Assembly: GCF_000427465.1 (NCBI RefSeq)
Contig: NZ_ATYB01000007.1
Coordinates: 20,371 to 84,370 of the forward strand
DNA length: 64,000 nt
Direction: 5' to 3'
DNA from: Sinorhizobium arboris LMG 14919
Lineage (GTDB): Bacteria > Pseudomonadota > Alphaproteobacteria > Rhizobiales > Rhizobiaceae
Position 1 is the stretch's first letter; each line of letters starts with the position of its first letter. A program made the translations under genes and the position numbers. Below the pieces are notes generated by a model, which was not told the DNA's origin, ran no database searches, and worked only from the letters and a program-made list of their open reading frames with translations. Of the stretch, positions 41,974-51,541 are shown piece by piece.

Positions 41974-42273
41974 ATGAGTGAGTTTCAGGACGAAAAGCCA
42001 GCTCTGACGCCGTTGGTGATCGGGTTAACCCGGTCCCCAACGCTTTGGGGCGTGCCCTACATGGCGGTGGTGCTGATCGTTGGCGTCACCATCATCGGCT
42101 GGCTTGCAACGAACGACCTCCTGGCGTTGCTCATCGCGCCGGTTGCTTACCTTGTCCTGTTCTCGCTCTGCACCTGGGACAACAGGATCCTCGACGTGAT
42201 GCAGGTGACGTCCCGCAAGACGCCCCGCACGCCCAACACACGCTTTTGGGGCACCAACTCTTACGGACCGTGA
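41974..42273 (+). CDS. virB3: VirB3 inner-membrane protein
   Basis: A 99-residue protein with TPLVIGLTRSPTLWGVPYMA, the characteristic VirB3 N-terminus, and two closely spaced membrane segments. It ends FWGTNSYGP. VirB3 works with VirB4 in pilus biogenesis. It begins three bases after virB2 and ends two bases before virB4. Confidence 0.9.
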   Translation: MSEFQDEKPALTPLVIGLTRSPTLWGVPYMAVVLIVGVTIIGWLATNDLLALLIAPVAYLVLFSLCTWDNRILDVMQVTSRKTPRTPNTRFWGTNSYGP

Positions 42274-42275
42274 CC

Positions 42276-44735
42276 ATGCTGAAAGTCGTCAAAGAAGAGC
42301 TTGGATTCGGCCGGGTCGCCAGCAATGAGCGGCCCATGTCGACTCATATTCCGTATCTCCGACACGTCTCCGACACAGTGATCGGGCTGGAAAACGGATC
42401 GCTTCTAAGCGTCATCAAACTCGATGGACTGTTCTTCCAGACGGAGGACCAGGCTGAGCTTAACATGCGGTCGGTCGTCCAGAACACGATGATCCGTGCC
42501 CTGGGGTCGAGCCGCTATTCTCTTTGGTCAACCGTGATCCGGAGAGAGGTCGAAACGCAGATCAGTGGCGCCTTCGACGAACCATTCTGCGACCTGTTGA
42601 ACAAGCGCTACATGGGGCAACTGCGCCACAAGCGCATGTTTACGAACGAAATATACTTGACGATCGTGCGGTCTGGGATGCGGGGCGCCCTCGGCGTCGG
42701 CGACTCGTTGAAGAGGCTCTTTGACAAGGCAAACAGGGACGCTCGGGTCCAGCAAACGCGCGAAGATGTTACAGAGCTTGAGGAGCTGATCGGCAACATC
42801 GTCCGCGATCTGCAAAAGTATGGAGCCCGGGCGCTCGGAATTACCTATCGTCGCAGGAATGACGACGAGGCCAAGATTGAGGGGCGTGAAGAGAAGGAGA
42901 AAGGCGAGCCCTACTCCGAACCCTGCGAGTTCTTCAATGCGATCCTGAGCTGCGGTGTGCCGCGCAAGATGCGCCTGCCCCGCATGGGCATTCGCAATTA
43001 TGTCGGAACGTCGCGACTGCATTTCAGCAAGCGGACGATGCAAGCTCAAGCGGCTGTCGATGAAGACACCCGCTTTGGGGCGCTGCTGTCCATCAAGGAA
43101 TATCCTCCCTTCACCGGGCCGGGAATGCTGGACGGCCTGCTGCAGGTGAACCACGAATTCATTCTGACGCAATCCTTCACCATCGCCGACAAGCCGATCG
43201 CTCAAGAACGTATTAGTCGATTGCAGAGACAGATCAGAGCCTCGGACGAGGCCGGTAGCTCAGTCGAACAGGATATCGACTATGCGCTCAATAGCCTGAT
43301 GAACCAGGAAGCCGCCTTCGGTTTCCACCATCTTTCGCTCCTATGCCTCTCCCGCGATCTCCCGGGCCTTAGCCGCACCGTTTCCGAACTCGGTGCTTGC
43401 CTCACCGACATGAATCTCACCTGGCTTCGCGAGGATCTGAACCTCGAAGCGGGATTTTGGGCGCAACTGCCCGGCAATCACAGCTACATTGCTCGCAAAG
43501 CGATGTTGTCGAGCGCGAATTTTTCCGGCCTGTCCTCCATGCACAATTTCGCGACGGGCCAGGCCGATCGCACTCATTGGGGACTGCCGATCACGATCCT
43601 CGAAACCACGTCGCAGACTCCGTACTGGTTCAACTTCCATCGCCGCGACATCGGGCACTTCCTCGTCACGGGACCAACCGGATCCGGTAAAACGGTTGCT
43701 TTGACCTTCCTGCTCGCACAGGCGATGCGCGTTTCACCGACGCCGAAAGCCGTGTTCTTCGACAAGGATCGCGGCGCGGAAATCTTCGTAAGGGCGATTG
43801 GTGGTTCATATGAAGTGCTGTCACCGGGAACGCCGACCGGCTTTAACCCGCTGCAGCTCGAAAATACCGGCCCAAACCGCGAATTCCTCCTTCGCCTCTT
43901 GAAGGCAATGCTGCGCTCCGGTGATCGCAGTGACTTCACTCAGGAAGACGAGGATACGCTTGAGCGGGCGATCGTCCGCCTGATGCAGGAACCTGCGGCG
44001 GAACGAAACCTAGCGAACCTGGCCGCCCTCCTTGTGGGCCGGTCGCGGGCGGATGCCAATGACCTTCACTCTCGCCTTCGCCCTTGGATCGAAGGTGAAA
44101 AGGCGTGGCTCTTCAACGCCCAGCACGACGTCCTCTCTTTCTCGGGTCGCAGCGTCTTCGGGTTCGACATGACGAACATCCTCGGCAACGAGGATCTCCG
44201 CACGCCGGCGCTGATGTACCTCTATCATCGCCTCGACGAGCTGCTCGACGGAAACCCCGTCATGTTCTTCATGGACGAGGGCTGGCAGCTTCTTATGGAC
44301 GAGACTTTTTCGGCGTTCATCGCCGACAAGATGAAAACAATCCGCAAGCTCAACGGCATTGTTGGCTTCGGCACCCAGTCCGCGGCGGATATCGCCAAGG
44401 CAAAAGCCTCGCATACGCTGATCGAGCAGTCGGCGACGAACATCCACTTTCCGAACCCGCGGGCCGACGAAGAGAGCTACATCAAGCGCTTTGGCCTGAC
44501 GGTGAAGGAATTCAACTTCATCAAGAACACTCCGCCCGAAAAGCGAACTTTCCTGATCAAGCACGGCAATGACTCGGTCATCGCTCGGCTCGATCTCTCC
44601 GCCATGCCCGATCTCGTGAAGGTGCTTTCCGGCCGCAAGGAGACCGTCGAGGAGTGCGCGGCGCTTCGGGAACAATATGGCGACGAACCTGAAAATTGGC
44701 TGGCTGAATTTTGCGGATGGGAGAAGGCCGAATGA
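42276..44735 (+). CDS. virB4: VirB4 ATPase
   Basis: An 819-residue protein in the usual size range. Walker A GPTGSGKT lies at about residue 466 and Walker [11 protein letters not shown] at about 660. The N-terminal CagE/TrbE/VirB domain carries [18 protein letters not shown]. The start is ATG 42276, which gives the normal N-terminus; a longer reading from 42045 is an artefact overlapping virB3. VirB4 powers pilus assembly and substrate transfer. Confidence 0.95.
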   Translation: MLKVVKEELGFGRVASNERPMSTHIPYLRHVSDTVIGLENGSLLSVIKLDGLFFQTEDQAELNMRSVVQNTMIRALGSSRYSLWSTVIRREVETQISGAFDEPFCDLLNKRYMGQLRHKRMFTNEIYLTIVRSGMRGALGVGDSLKRLFDKANRDARVQQTREDVTELEELIGNIVRDLQKYGARALGITYRRRNDDEAKIEGREEKEKGEPYSEPCEFFNAILSCGVPRKMRLPRMGIRNYVGTSRLHFSKRTMQAQAAVDEDTRFGALLSIKEYPPFTGPGMLDGLLQVNHEFILTQSFTIADKPIAQERISRLQRQIRASDEAGSSVEQDIDYALNSLMNQEAAFGFHHLSLLCLSRDLPGLSRTVSELGACLTDMNLTWLREDLNLEAGFWAQLPGNHSYIARKAMLSSANFSGLSSMHNFATGQADRTHWGLPITILETTSQTPYWFNFHRRDIGHFLVTGPTGSGKTVALTFLLAQAMRVSPTPKAVFFDKDRGAEIFVRAIGGSYEVLSPGTPTGFNPLQLENTGPNREFLLRLLKAMLRSGDRSDFTQEDEDTLERAIVRLMQEPAAERNLANLAALLVGRSRADANDLHSRLRPWIEGEKAWLFNAQHDVLSFSGRSVFGFDMTNILGNEDLRTPALMYLYHRLDELLDGNPVMFFMDEGWQLLMDETFSAFIADKMKTIRKLNGIVGFGTQSAADIAKAKASHTLIEQSATNIHFPNPRADEESYIKRFGLTVKEFNFIKNTPPEKRTFLIKHGNDSVIARLDLSAMPDLVKVLSGRKETVEECAALREQYGDEPENWLAEFCGWEKAE

Positions 44736-45820
44736 GGAAGAGTCCTGCTTTGTGGGCGATTTCTGCTCTGTGGCTTGGTGCCTTCGGAACGGCGCACTCT
44801 CAGGTGCCGGTGCTTGACGGCAAGGTGCTCGAGACCGACACCAAACGCGACCAAACGACGACGGAAATCGAGAAGACGGACAGTGACCGTCATACGGTCA
44901 CCAAAAGCGTGACCTGCTCAATGTATCGTCCAGGTCGCAGCGGTGACGCCGCTTCCGCTGCGACAGCTAACCCGGAAATCACGGGCCTCGTGAAGCGAGT
45001 GGCCCAGGAAGAAGGCATCGACGAAAGCCTCTTCATGGCGCTCGTCTACCAGGAAAGCCGGTTCAACCCCTGTGCGAAATCGCCGGTCGGCGCCATTGGG
45101 CTTTCTCAGCTCATGCCGGGTACGGCAAAGGATCTCGGGGTCAATCCTTATGACATGGAAGACAATCTTCGTGGCGGCGCGCGCTATCTGAAGCAGCAGC
45201 TTCGCCGTTTCAACGGCAACACCAATCTGGCACTGGCCGCCTATAACGCGGGTCCTGGTAACGTCCAGAAGTGGGGCGGAATCCCGCCTTTCAAGGAAAC
45301 GCAGGGGTATGTGGCGAACATCACCCAAAAGTGGCTTCCTGCTTTTGGCGGCTCCGACGTTGCGAATATTCCGGCGAATTATGGCGGCGGTTCTTCCGCC
45401 TTCACCGGGATGCGGGACTCCACGATTAATTCGATGGCGACATCCCAGGCGATCGGGGAAAGCAGCGGAAACGTTGCCTCTTGGCTGCAGCAGTTGGGCG
45501 CAATGTCCAGCGGGACGATCCAGGACAGTTGGGACCACAATTCCGGCGCGCGAAATGCCAACCTCGAAATGATGAACCAGGTCATCCGCCTCGGCACGAC
45601 GATGGCGGACCTCTTGAATTCTCGTAGTGCGGTCGATGTCGGCAATCTTTCCGGCGCATCACGTACGAGCGACTTCAAGAAGCATGACGACGACGAGGAT
45701 CGCGAAACGACCGGCGTTTGCGATCCTCGCGCGGGGCTTGAATGGAGCCCGACAGAAAAGGCTTGCGTCCAGAAGCGGGCGCGCGAAGCCAGCGTAGATC
45801 TGATGTTGACCGCTCAATGA
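44732..45820 (+). CDS. Second lytic transglycosylase with extended C-terminus
   Basis: A 362-residue protein. It has a signal peptide ([14 protein letters not shown]), then an SLT domain ([20 protein letters not shown] with catalytic Glu, [31 protein letters not shown]) over roughly residues 85-215. A C-terminal helical segment follows ([20 protein letters not shown]) and ends with a Cys pair ([21 protein letters not shown]). Its ATG overlaps the virB4 stop. A second transglycosylase between virB4 and virB5 is not part of the standard VirB set. Confidence 0.85.
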   Translation: MRKSPALWAISALWLGAFGTAHSQVPVLDGKVLETDTKRDQTTTEIEKTDSDRHTVTKSVTCSMYRPGRSGDAASAATANPEITGLVKRVAQEEGIDESLFMALVYQESRFNPCAKSPVGAIGLSQLMPGTAKDLGVNPYDMEDNLRGGARYLKQQLRRFNGNTNLALAAYNAGPGNVQKWGGIPPFKETQGYVANITQKWLPAFGGSDVANIPANYGGGSSAFTGMRDSTINSMATSQAIGESSGNVASWLQQLGAMSSGTIQDSWDHNSGARNANLEMMNQVIRLGTTMADLLNSRSAVDVGNLSGASRTSDFKKHDDDEDRETTGVCDPRAGLEWSPTEKACVQKRAREASVDLMLTAQ

Positions 45821-45831
45821 GGAGAACTGCC

Positions 45832-46533
45832 ATGAAACGTTTGATTTTAACGGCGTGCTCGGTGGCCCTTGCGTCCGCAGCAACCGCTCAAGTCCCGGTC
45901 ATCGACGCTGCCAATCTTGAGATTGCGCAGAGAACGTCGAAAACCACCGATGACATTCTCGGCACCAACAAGGAAGTCCTGAAAACGGTCCAGGACACTC
46001 TTGAGGCGGTGACCGGCGATCGCGGTAGCGACGCCAATCAGATGCAGAACCTTGCCGTCGGCAATGGCTTCAGCGTCTCTCAAATGCCGTCCCTCGACAG
46101 CCTGATGTCGGGTGGCGTTCCGAACTTCGGCGGCATGGGCGGCGATGTTGCCAAGGTGGCAACGACCTTCATCAATGGGCTGCAACTGGTGAAGAACCTG
46201 TCCGGTCAGGCAGGCAGCTCGTTTTCGGGCGACAAGTCTTACGAAGAGATGGTCAACACCGTTCTCGGTGTCGCGGCGCTCGTGACTGGGTCGCAGCAGG
46301 CAGTCCAAACGCGCCGCACCTCTTTCGAGCAGGCCGGGGCAAACATCGGCCAAGCCAAGGACATCAAGGGCTCGATCGATCAGAATACACAGCTTCAGGT
46401 TCAGGCCGGCCTGACGATCAACGAGCTGATCGGCGTCATGAACGGCGCCGTGTCTTCGCTTCAGGCCGATAACCAGCGGCGCCTGACGGACATTTCCAAC
46501 TCGAAGAAGGCGCTCTCCTACAGTGACCAGTAA
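45832..46533 (+). CDS. virB5: VirB5-like pilus-associated protein
   Basis: A 233-residue secreted protein: signal peptide (LILTACSVALASAATAQ), then a helical, Gln/Asn-rich region (ILGTNKEVLKTVQDTLEAV, SLQADNQRRLTDIS) typical of VirB5/TrbJ minor pilins. It starts with ATG 45832 after GAGGAGAACTGCC. Position between the transglycosylase and the small lipoprotein also fits virB5. It probably sits at the pilus tip and aids contact with the recipient. Confidence 0.8.
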   Translation: MKRLILTACSVALASAATAQVPVIDAANLEIAQRTSKTTDDILGTNKEVLKTVQDTLEAVTGDRGSDANQMQNLAVGNGFSVSQMPSLDSLMSGGVPNFGGMGGDVAKVATTFINGLQLVKNLSGQAGSSFSGDKSYEEMVNTVLGVAALVTGSQQAVQTRRTSFEQAGANIGQAKDIKGSIDQNTQLQVQAGLTINELIGVMNGAVSSLQADNQRRLTDISNSKKALSYSDQ

Positions 46534-46540
46534 AATCACC

Positions 46541-46750
46541 ATGCCGGCAAAGGTTCTGTTTTCAGTCCTAATCGCGGCCGGCGTCGCCGGCTGCGGTACG
46601 GCGGCCAAGGAGAAGACCGCACCCTGCCAGAGACCTGCCAATCTAACTTCTTACGCGCCGGATCCCCGCCAGGAATGCGGACCGATGATCAGCGTCAATG
46701 GTGATGCAGCGGCCGCCCTGGCGGCAATCGAGGCAATCGCGGTTGAATAA
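46541..46750 (+). CDS. virB7: VirB7-like small lipoprotein
   Basis: A 69-residue protein. MPAKVLFSVLIAAGVAGCGT has a lipobox (VAGC) and a short Cys-containing mature part (CQRPANL, QECGPMI). VirB7-type lipoproteins stabilise VirB9 in the outer-membrane core complex. Start at ATG 46541 gives the best signal; GTG 46523 overlaps virB5 by 11 bases and would add six residues. It is followed by virB6 after 15 bases. Confidence 0.65.
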   Translation: MPAKVLFSVLIAAGVAGCGTAAKEKTAPCQRPANLTSYAPDPRQECGPMISVNGDAAAALAAIEAIAVE

Positions 46751-46765
46751 GGACAATTTGCAACG

Positions 46766-47794
46766 ATGCACGATTTCTTGGGCGATCTGCTGGACAGAAT
46801 TGAACAGACAGGCGCGGATTTCTCTGAGCAAGCCTATGGGATTGTCGGCGATGAGATCGTGCCGCTGCTCACCATCATGTTCATCGCATATGTTGGCTAC
46901 TACGGGCTCCAACTCTTCATGGGAACGGCCCGCATCAGCGTCAGCGAGATCATTGGTCGCGTGGCCCGTATGTTGATCATTCTGGCGCTGGTGAAGGAGT
47001 GGGACTATTTCAACACTCTTTTCTATTCCTGGCTGAATAACACTCCGGAAGATGTGGGCCGGGCGATCCTGACCGCCACCGGGACAGGCATCACAGAGCC
47101 GACAAACGGCCTTTCGATGATCTGGAAAACGGCAAACGAGGCCGCTTCTGCCTTTGCGGAACAGTCCGGTTATTTCGCGGTACTCCCGTCCATGATCGGT
47201 TTTCTGATCATGCTTGCAGTGGCGGTTTTCATTGCAGTGGCTCTGGCGATCCTACTCCTTGCCAAGGTGATGATGTGGGTGCTGATCGGGACCGCACCTA
47301 TCTTCATCGGCTGCATGCTCTTCCAACAGACAAGAGGCATGGGCGTCGCCTGGTTCCAGCAGGTGCTGATGTATGCGCTGATCCCACTATTCGTCTACGT
47401 CGTGGCTGCATTCCTGATCTCAGCGATGGACCCGGAACTGACAAAGGTCACGAGCGCTGCAAACCAGCGGGAACTTCAGCTTAGCGACATTTCCGCTTTC
47501 CTGCTGCTTTGCGCCGCGGGAGCATTTGTACTCTTCAACATTCAGGTTCTCGCGCAGGGCATTACCGGTGGCGTGGCCGCCGGCATTGGCAACGTAGCGC
47601 GCGCCGTCGGCCGATTTGCAGGCATGTCGGGGCCAACATCCACCCTATCAGGCGGACAACGTCTGGCGGGGTCAATTGGCAACGCCGGCATGCAAGTTAG
47701 GGCACGTACCCAGGAAGGCATGAGAACCAACATTCGCAACGCCGCTGCTGAGGCGATGCAGAACCGCATTAGCAGCAACAGCATGCCTCGCTGA
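46766..47794 (+). CDS. virB6: VirB6 polytopic membrane protein
   Basis: A 342-residue protein with about six membrane segments (for example LLTIMFIAYVGYYGLQLF, ILLLAKVMMWVLIGTAPIF, MYALIPLFVYVVAAFLIS). The TrbL/VirB6 signature is around AMMWVLIGTAPIFIGCMLF-like sequence. The C-terminal ~70 residues are cytoplasmic-type and rich in Ser, Arg and Asn. It forms part of the inner-membrane DNA path. Confidence 0.88.
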   Translation: MHDFLGDLLDRIEQTGADFSEQAYGIVGDEIVPLLTIMFIAYVGYYGLQLFMGTARISVSEIIGRVARMLIILALVKEWDYFNTLFYSWLNNTPEDVGRAILTATGTGITEPTNGLSMIWKTANEAASAFAEQSGYFAVLPSMIGFLIMLAVAVFIAVALAILLLAKVMMWVLIGTAPIFIGCMLFQQTRGMGVAWFQQVLMYALIPLFVYVVAAFLISAMDPELTKVTSAANQRELQLSDISAFLLLCAAGAFVLFNIQVLAQGITGGVAAGIGNVARAVGRFAGMSGPTSTLSGGQRLAGSIGNAGMQVRARTQEGMRTNIRNAAAEAMQNRISSNSMPR

Positions 47795-47819
47795 GCGCGA
47801 ATTTTAAGGGCTAGAACGA

Positions 47820-48515
47820 ATGGCAGAAACGAATGACGCAGCTCTTCGGAGCTACTTTCAGGACGGCGATCGTTGGGAACAGGAGATCGTCAAAAAGGCC
47901 AAGCGATCGCGCTCGCTCGCATGGTTCGTCACAATGATTTTCGGCGCGATCACCCTGCTGTCACTGACGGCATTGGTGATGCTCGTTCCGCTGAAGAGCT
48001 TCGAGCCGTACATCGTCGAGGTCGACAAGAATACCGGCTATATGGAGGTGAAGACCGGCCTAACCAGGTCCGCCAAGCTGACCGACCAACAGGCGGTCAC
48101 GCAGGCGAACGTCGTGCGCTACATCCGATCTCGCGAAGGCTACGACCCCTTCGCGATTGAGCAGAATTTCGGCATCGCCGCCCTACTCTCCACTGATGAT
48201 GCGGCCCGCGAGCTGCAGGAGCTTTACAGCGCGGCAAATCCCAGCAATCCCGCAAAGGTCCTCGGCAAGAACAAGAAGGTCACTGTCGACATCAAGTCCG
48301 TCACCTTCTCCAATGCGAGCACGGCCTTGGTCCGTTTTTCCACGACCGAAAAATCGGACACGGATTCGATTGTGCGTCACTACATTTCAGTCGTTCGCTA
48401 TCGCTACACGGACACGCCGGCGACCAACGAGTGGCGTTTTGAGAACCCCTTGGGCTTCCAGGTCTACAACTACCGTCGCGATCAAGAAACGGTTACGCCG
48501 GGAGGCGAGGAATGA
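47820..48515 (+). CDS. virB8: VirB8 inner-membrane assembly factor
   Basis: A 231-residue bitopic protein. The cytoplasmic N-terminus is followed by one membrane segment (WFVTMIFGAITLLSLTALVM) and a periplasmic domain with YIVEVDKNTGYMEVKT and RHYISVVRYRYTDTPATNEW. This is the VirB8/TrbF pattern at the normal length. Its stop overlaps the start of virB9. VirB8 nucleates channel assembly. Confidence 0.93.
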   Translation: MAETNDAALRSYFQDGDRWEQEIVKKAKRSRSLAWFVTMIFGAITLLSLTALVMLVPLKSFEPYIVEVDKNTGYMEVKTGLTRSAKLTDQQAVTQANVVRYIRSREGYDPFAIEQNFGIAALLSTDDAARELQELYSAANPSNPAKVLGKNKKVTVDIKSVTFSNASTALVRFSTTEKSDTDSIVRHYISVVRYRYTDTPATNEWRFENPLGFQVYNYRRDQETVTPGGEE

Positions 48516-49321
48516 TCAAACGCCTCCTGCTTTCCGCGGCCTGCGCGGCCGCGATGATGACTCACGCCCATGCTGCGCAGGCCCCTCGCCCGGGCAGCCT
48601 CGATTCGCGCGTGACCAGTGTCGTTTATCAGTCCAATAACGTGGTGAAAGTCTCTGCCACCTACGGAATCTCCACCATGATCATCTTTGACGAGGATGAA
48701 AAGTTCGAAACGATCTCGCTTGGCGACACCGACAGTTGGCAGGTTGCCCCTTCCGAGAAGGGCAACATTCTGTTCGTGAAGCCGATCGCAAGGAACGTCG
48801 CCACCAACATGAATGTCGTGACCAGCAAGAGGATCTATTTCCTCGAGCTTAACGACCATGCTCCGACCGATGGCAAGCAGGTGTTCGGGATCCGTTTCGT
48901 GTATCCGGAGAAAGATCTAAATGCCGCGCTCCGCAAGGAAGCTGAGTACCGGGCGGCCCACCCGAACATGTCGAATGTCGATAAGGCCAACGTCAACATC
49001 GACTATTCCTTTTCCGGTGATCCGGCGTTGAAGCCCTTGGTGATCTTCGACGACGGGAAAAAGACCTTCTTCAAGTTCGGCAGCCGGGTCCCGGCGATCT
49101 TTGCCGTCCAGGCCGACTTTTCCGAAACGCTGCGCAATTTCCGAAAGGAGGGCGAATACATCGTCGTCGATGGTGTCGCGACGCAATACACGCTGCGCGA
49201 GGGCAATCAATGGACCTGCATCTTTAACCTTCGCAAACCCGACTTCGGCGCTCCGGATCCTGCCATTCTCGGTCCAGCTCCTGACACCAAGGCGACGAAA
49301 CGTAGGAGGAGCGGCAACTGA
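48512..49321 (+). CDS. virB9: VirB9 core-complex protein
   Basis: A 269-residue exported protein with a signal peptide (LLLSAACAAAMMTHAHA). It has DSRVTSVVYQSNNVVKVSAT, TMIIFDEDEKFETISLGDTD and a C-terminal beta domain VQADFSETLRNFRKEGEYIV. Length and order match VirB9/TrbG of the outer-membrane core complex. It overlaps virB8 by four bases and virB10 by one. Confidence 0.93.
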   Translation: MIKRLLLSAACAAAMMTHAHAAQAPRPGSLDSRVTSVVYQSNNVVKVSATYGISTMIIFDEDEKFETISLGDTDSWQVAPSEKGNILFVKPIARNVATNMNVVTSKRIYFLELNDHAPTDGKQVFGIRFVYPEKDLNAALRKEAEYRAAHPNMSNVDKANVNIDYSFSGDPALKPLVIFDDGKKTFFKFGSRVPAIFAVQADFSETLRNFRKEGEYIVVDGVATQYTLREGNQWTCIFNLRKPDFGAPDPAILGPAPDTKATKRRRSGN

Positions 49322-50532
49322 TGAAGCGCAGTCCCGAACTCGAGGCCATGACGGCGGCCGATGAAACGGCCGTCAGCAACAGAAACGCTGGACGCAATCA
49401 AACCATCGGCATGGCTGCCCTACTCCTGGGGGGCGCTGTCGCCGCCTATTTCGTGCTTGCCACGGCAGGAGAAAAGCCGCGTGACGTCGCCGATAGCGAT
49501 GAAGAGTTTCAGACGACCACCTTCCGGCCGCCGTCATTCGTGCGTGAGCAAGAAGAGCCAAAGCCGGAGATAGAGCCTGCAGTCATCAATCTGCCCCCTC
49601 CTCCGGAGCCAGTTGAAGAAGAGCCCACCGATACCACGGAGTTTAAGGTTCCACCGCCACCAGAGGCCGTTGAAGCCACGCCCGAGATTGCGCCTGTCGA
49701 AGAGTTTCCCGAACGCTATAAGTCGGGGCTGATCTCGCTTGATCAGAAAGGCAATGGCAACGGCAACGGCGGTTTTCCAGGCGAAGACGAGTCCGGACTC
49801 AGCGTTGCCGGCGAAGACCGCAACAGCAAGTACCTCGCTGCGGCCTCGAGTCTCGCCGATCGAAGCGCAAAGGCGCGGCAGATCGAACGCATCGACGCCA
49901 TTATACCGGAAGGAACGTTAATCCCCGGCATCCTCGAGACCGCGATTAACAGCGATCTGCCCGGCCAGATTCGTGCGATCACGTCGCAGGACGTCTATTC
50001 CTTCGACGGGAGGCGCGTCCTCATCCCGACTGGAACGCGCCTAATTGGCGAATACCAGTCCGAGATTACCCGCGGACAAAAGCGCATTTTCGTCATCTGG
50101 ACCCGGCTCATTCGCGATGACGGCGTGTCGGTGCGCCTTAACTCCATCGGCGCGGATAGCTTGGGGCGCTCGGGCTTGACCGGCCACGTCGACAACAAAT
50201 GGCGCGAGCGGTTCGGCTCCGCAATCATGCTTTCGGTCGTCGGCGCCGGCGCTAGCTTCCTGACCGGCTACGGAAGCGACGAGGCGTTCGGCGACAACAA
50301 CAGCGAGGCACAACGTGGCGAGGAGCTCGCCCGCGAAACCATCGCCGAGACGTTCTCGGATATGGCGAACCAGGCCTTGAGCGAAAACCTGCGTATTCCT
50401 CCCACCATTAGCGTCAGCCAAGGCGAGCGGATCTTTGTCTACGTACGCCAGGACCTCGATTTCAGCGCCATGTATGACGACCCGGTCACCGAAGCGATGA
50501 AGGAGATTCAGCGTGAACGTCGCCGCAGGTAA
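49321..50532 (+). CDS. virB10: VirB10 core-complex/TonB-like protein
   Basis: A 403-residue protein. One N-terminal membrane segment (MAALLLGGAVAAYFVLATAG) is followed by a Pro/Glu-rich spacer (NLPPPPEPVEEEPTDTTEF) and a C-terminal beta-barrel domain. That domain carries LIPGILETAINSDLPGQIRA, LIPTGTRLIGEYQSEITRGQ and IGADSLGRSGLTGHVDNKW. This is the VirB10/TrbI signature. It senses ATPase energy and spans the envelope. It is directly coupled to virB9. Confidence 0.95.
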   Translation: MKRSPELEAMTAADETAVSNRNAGRNQTIGMAALLLGGAVAAYFVLATAGEKPRDVADSDEEFQTTTFRPPSFVREQEEPKPEIEPAVINLPPPPEPVEEEPTDTTEFKVPPPPEAVEATPEIAPVEEFPERYKSGLISLDQKGNGNGNGGFPGEDESGLSVAGEDRNSKYLAAASSLADRSAKARQIERIDAIIPEGTLIPGILETAINSDLPGQIRAITSQDVYSFDGRRVLIPTGTRLIGEYQSEITRGQKRIFVIWTRLIRDDGVSVRLNSIGADSLGRSGLTGHVDNKWRERFGSAIMLSVVGAGASFLTGYGSDEAFGDNNSEAQRGEELARETIAETFSDMANQALSENLRIPPTISVSQGERIFVYVRQDLDFSAMYDDPVTEAMKEIQRERRRR

Positions 50533-51541
50533 CACCACTACGATCAGACGCGATCCCCATTATTTCCTCAACCGCGCTCTCGAACCGATCAGGGAATTTC
50601 TTGACGATCCGAGGGTGGTGGAAATCGCCGTCAACAAACCGGGTCATGTCTATGTGGAGCGGTTTGGCGCCGATTACATGGAGCATCATCTAATCGACGC
50701 CCTGACGGGTGATGAAATCCAGAACATCGGCGAGCGTGTTGCGGCTGCCACGAACCAGTTCATCAGCCGCTCGAAGCCGATCCTCAGCGCCGCGCTTCCG
50801 ACCGGCGAGCGTATCCAGATCGTCTTGCCGCCCGCGGCACCCGAAGGAGGCTCGATCTCGATCCGCAAGCAGGTGGTCAATAACTTCACGCTCGAGGAGT
50901 ATCGCGACAATGGTTCGCTTGATAAGGTCTCTGTCGCCGTCGGCGGTCTCAGCGACATCGATTGCGAGCTGATAGGGCATCTGCGCGCCAATCGGATTTA
51001 CGATTTCATTCATACCGCCATCACCAAGCGGGTCTCGATCCTGATCAGTGGCGGCACTTCCTCCGGCAAAACGACCTTCCTCAATGCCTGCCTGAAGAGC
51101 GTCGATCCGCATGAGCGGATCATCACGCTCGAGGACACGCGAGAGCTCTTCCCGCCGCAAGCAAACGCCGTTCATCTGATCGCGTCGAAGGGCGACCAGG
51201 GCACAGCGGACGTGACCATTCAAAGCCTGCTCGAGTCATCCCTACGCATGCGGCCGGATCGCCTGTTCGTCGGTGAAATTCGGGGTGCAGAGGCTTTTTC
51301 CTTCCTCCGGGCAATCAACACCGGCCATCCCGGCAGCATGTCGACGGTTCACGCCGATACGCCGATGGGTGCTTATGAACAGCTCGCCATGATGATGCAG
51401 CAAGCCGTTATGTCGGCGGGTTTTTCGAAGCAGGATCTGATGTCCTATATCCAGATGGTCATCCCGATCGTCATCCAGCTCCGCCGTGAAGGCGGCAAGC
51501 GCGGGGTCGCTGAGATCTTCTTCGCCCGGCATGAGTCATGA
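50513..51541 (+). CDS. virB11: VirB11 ATPase
   Basis: A 342-residue hexameric-type ATPase. Walker A GGTSSGKTT lies at about residue 180, then ITLEDTRELFPPQANAVHL, the His box-like region GEIRGAEAFSFLRAINTGHP and STVHADTP. GTG at 50513 has AAGGAG seven bases upstream and overlaps virB10 by 20 bases. It works with VirB4 and VirD4. All motifs are intact. Confidence 0.95.
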   Translation: MNVAAGNTTTIRRDPHYFLNRALEPIREFLDDPRVVEIAVNKPGHVYVERFGADYMEHHLIDALTGDEIQNIGERVAAATNQFISRSKPILSAALPTGERIQIVLPPAAPEGGSISIRKQVVNNFTLEEYRDNGSLDKVSVAVGGLSDIDCELIGHLRANRIYDFIHTAITKRVSILISGGTSSGKTTFLNACLKSVDPHERIITLEDTRELFPPQANAVHLIASKGDQGTADVTIQSLLESSLRMRPDRLFVGEIRGAEAFSFLRAINTGHPGSMSTVHADTPMGAYEQLAMMMQQAVMSAGFSKQDLMSYIQMVIPIVIQLRREGGKRGVAEIFFARHES

